A stretch of 64,000 nucleotides of DNA, from NCBI GenBank assembly GCA_937902735.1, contig CALELS010000013.1:230439-294438 (forward strand), written 5' to 3'. A model generated the notes under the pieces. That model was not told the origin of the DNA and did no database searches. It saw nothing but the letters and a program-made list of their open reading frames with translations. Both the position numbers and the translations under genes were made by a program. The DNA comes from an uncultured Caryophanales bacterium (GTDB lineage Bacteria; Bacillota_I; Bacilli_A; RFN20; CAG-826). Positions 62,054 through 64,000 of the stretch are shown here, one piece after another. Each line of letters begins with the position of its first letter. Within the stretch, counting starts at the first letter, position 1.

Positions 62054-63412
62054 TTATTGTTTAAGAAGTTTTTTGATATCGTCAATTGCGTTCTGGAGAA
62101 GGGAGTTGGTTTTCAACTCGTTTTCCACTTTTCTTACACCAGACATAACTGTGCTGTGGTCCTTACCTCCAAAAATGTAGCCAATCTTTTCATAAGAGGT
62201 ATTGAGCATAGTTTTGATTAAGTACCAGCATATGTGGCGAGGGGTGGTAACGTTTCCAGGTCTTCCTCTACCAGTGAGTTGACTTACAGTCAAATTGTAG
62301 TAATCAGCGACCACGGATATGATTCTTTGTTCGTTGAGTTGAGTTTTTGCTTCTTTGACATTTATTAGTTGTTGCAAGGCGTCTAGAGCGATTTCCATTG
62401 TGATATGAGAAGTCGGATTAATACTTGTTGTGTAGAAGATTAGACGATTAAGAGCTCCATCAAGACTTCTGATATTTTTAGAAAATTTGTCTGCGATAAA
62501 TTCAAGAACATCATGGTCGAAAGAATCGATATTAATTGGACTTGAATTAATTTTTGACTTAAGAATCTCGAGTGATGTGGAAGGGTTTGGTGGTTCGATT
62601 TCGATTGTTAAACCAGCTTGGAACCTTGACTTCAAACGATCCTCAAAACCCTTTAATTGTTCAGGGTGTTTATCACTCGTGATAACAATTTGCTTTCCGG
62701 CATTGTACATCTTGGTGAAAACTTGGAAAAAGAATAGTTCAGTTTTCTCTTTGCCTGATATTTGTTGGATATCATCAACAAGAAGCATGTCGTGGGATGT
62801 TATATAGCTTTTGAGTTTTTCGCTTTGTTCTTCGCCGTGAACATATTTAATGAATTCTTCCATGAAATCATCGGCACCACAGTAAAGAACTTTTTTATGT
62901 GGTTCCCTTTCTCTTATATAATTAGCGATAGCAAACAATAAATGTGTTTTTCCAAGACCAGAATTAGAGTAGATGAACAATGGGTTATAAAGTTTGCTTG
63001 GACTTGCTGAGACAAGTAAAGCGGCTTGTTGAGCAGCTCTGTTTGTAGGACCGACAACAAAGTTGTCAAAAGTAAGTTTTGGGTTAACAATTGAAGTTGG
63101 AAAGAATTCTGGTTTAACTTCTTCGACCTCTTTTGGTGTTACAATTTTTGAGGCTTCGACAACCTTAATTTTTGTGTTTGTTTGACCAAGAACTTCGTTT
63201 GCAGCGTCTGCAAAAACATCCTTATATTTTTTGGATAAAAGAGATACCGCAAGAGCACTATTAACAGCGATTGTTAAAGTAGATCCATCGTAATTATGAA
63301 CAAATGAATCGCCGATGAAAGCGTCATAAATTCTTGCATCATTTATTCTATTATTTACGGATTCAAGAACCCGCGCATAAAGTTTGTTTATCTCGGAAAC
63401 AGTTTCGTACAT
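62054..63412 (-). CDS. dnaA: Chromosomal replication initiator protein DnaA
   Basis: Binds DnaA boxes and opens the origin. 452 residues: domain I (1-80), a short linker, the AAA+ domain with Walker A NSGLGKTH (150-157) and Walker B MLLVDDIQQ, then domain IV with the DNA-binding helix-turn-helix (GGKDHSTVMSGVRKVE). GAGGT 7 nt before the ATG. It faces away from a DnaA-box cluster just upstream, the common Bacillota origin layout. Confidence 0.98.
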   Translation of the reverse strand: MYETVSEINKLYARVLESVNNRINDARIYDAFIGDSFVHNYDGSTLTIAVNSALAVSLLSKKYKDVFADAANEVLGQTNTKIKVVEASKIVTPKEVEEVKPEFFPTSIVNPKLTFDNFVVGPTNRAAQQAALLVSASPSKLYNPLFIYSNSGLGKTHLLFAIANYIREREPHKKVLYCGADDFMEEFIKYVHGEEQSEKLKSYITSHDMLLVDDIQQISGKEKTELFFFQVFTKMYNAGKQIVITSDKHPEQLKGFEDRLKSRFQAGLTIEIEPPNPSTSLEILKSKINSSPINIDSFDHDVLEFIADKFSKNIRSLDGALNRLIFYTTSINPTSHITMEIALDALQQLINVKEAKTQLNEQRIISVVADYYNLTVSQLTGRGRPGNVTTPRHICWYLIKTMLNTSYEKIGYIFGGKDHSTVMSGVRKVENELKTNSLLQNAIDDIKKLLKQ

Positions 63413-63498
63413 AAGTAGTACCTCGCTTGCCTATTAGTATATAGATATATTTAATAAAGAAAAGATAGAAAATTAACAGCTTTTCAAAATATGAGAAA

Positions 63499-63797
63499 TT
63501 TTCCACAATTTTTAGCAAAATATTGTCAATATGAAAGCGTTTTCTTATTACTTATCCACATTTTTATAAAAGAATAATTGTAGTATGTGAATTATTGTGG
63601 AAAAAGATAGCAATGATTATTAACAACTTTAAAGACTATCCACAAACAAATGTTGAGTAAATATGTCGATACTATCAAAAGAAATGAGGTTATTAGTGAC
63701 TTTCCACAAACACAAAATTAACATAGAGGGTAAATGCGTGTTTTATGTGGAAAACTTTAAAATTTTGCGAAGTAAATTTGTTGAATTATGTGGAAAA
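63499..63797. other. Replication origin region (oriC) with DnaA box cluster
   Basis: Seven DnaA-box-like nonamers in 300 bp. Plus strand: TTTTCCACA 63499-63507, TTATCCACA 63552-63560 (perfect), CTATCCACA 63636-63644, CTTTCCACA 63700-63708. Minus strand (TTTTCCACA): 63596-63604, 63746-63754, 63789-63797. The flanking 63800-63960 is extremely AT-rich and could be the unwinding element. The whole 63413-64000 stretch has no convincing gene. The origin may continue beyond the window. Confidence 0.85.
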
Positions 63798-64000
63798 CTT
63801 TTTGGAAATTTTTGTAATTTCAAAATTTTGTTGAAAAAGTAATGTTTTATCTGTAAAAGTTGCATATTTATTTTTGCAAGAAAAATTTTCAGAAATTTCA
63901 TCAAAACACAAATCCGATCCTCTAATATTTTTTGATGACAATATCTGTTAAATGACAAAGTTAACGCAACAAAAAAATAATATTTGATAAAACCAGCAAA

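Noticed and set aside
63743..63958. Frame within the origin region
   Set aside because: It covers DnaA boxes, is Lys/Phe/Ile-rich as expected from AT-rich DNA, and has no start signal.
1..64000. CRISPR arrays, insertion sequences, prophage or integrated elements
   Set aside because: No spaced direct repeats, transposase, integrase or attachment-site duplication was seen.

Overview
The window is a compact, AT-rich bacterial chromosome segment (GC roughly one third by eye) that runs up to a replication origin at its right end. Gene content and order point to Bacillota, most likely the class Bacilli or a Mollicutes-adjacent lineage with the standard code. The evidence is dnaA-dnaN-yaaA-recF-gyrB-gyrA, a dnaX-ybaB-recR-tmk-holB-ricT-rsmI string, prfA-prmC-tsaC-rpiB, comFA-comFC, an SRP RNA of only about 80 nt beside tadA, TGA used as a stop, and an RF2 gene with its frameshift. 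I cannot name a genus.

Layout, left to right. 1-5 kb: the end of a cation/proton antiporter, then a glnA-glmS operon on the minus strand, and a gene-poor stretch with a tRNA-Ala(CGC) and a strong nested hairpin. 5-15 kb: the most accessory part. It holds an ArsB/SLC13-like permease, a Y-family polymerase with its YolD-like partner, an ECF sigma factor overlapping a membrane anti-sigma-like protein with an Asp/His-rich tail, several unassigned membrane proteins, an M29 aminopeptidase, folD and secG. 15-26 kb: uvrB, prfB, secA, comFC, comFA and the prfA operon, all minus. 26-32 kb: the dnaX cluster on the plus strand. 32-40 kb: a polyamine block in which arginine decarboxylase and agmatine deiminase form one polypeptide, followed by N-carbamoylputrescine amidase and a pseudouridine synthase; then an esterase, metG, a secreted nuclease lipoprotein and rpmE. 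40-52 kb: an FAD oxidoreductase with tldD/tldE, degV, an enlarged mscL, a degenerate site-2-protease-like membrane protein, and a P-type ATPase-psuG-tetR operon. 52-64 kb: tadA, SRP RNA, serS, a glycosyltransferase, gyrA, gyrB, recF, yaaA, dnaN, dnaA and a DnaA-box-rich origin.

How the genes work together. Most minus-strand genes are co-directional with a fork leaving the origin leftwards; the plus-strand dnaX cluster is head-on. Genes inside operons have strong Shine-Dalgarno sequences or overlapping stop/start codons. Several first-of-operon genes (folD, prfA, dnaX, the sigma factor, the Y-family polymerase) instead have a -10 box only 6-9 nt before the ATG and no Shine-Dalgarno, which suggests leaderless mRNAs. 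The window encodes a complete arginine-agmatine-carbamoylputrescine-putrescine route.

Most unusual items: the decarboxylase-deiminase fusion; the ECF sigma/anti-sigma pair with a metal-ligand-rich tail; the S2P-like protein that lacks its first zinc histidine; gyrase subunits with non-canonical residues at three quinolone-contact positions; and the nested hairpin near 4.84 kb. No CRISPR array, insertion sequence or prophage was seen.
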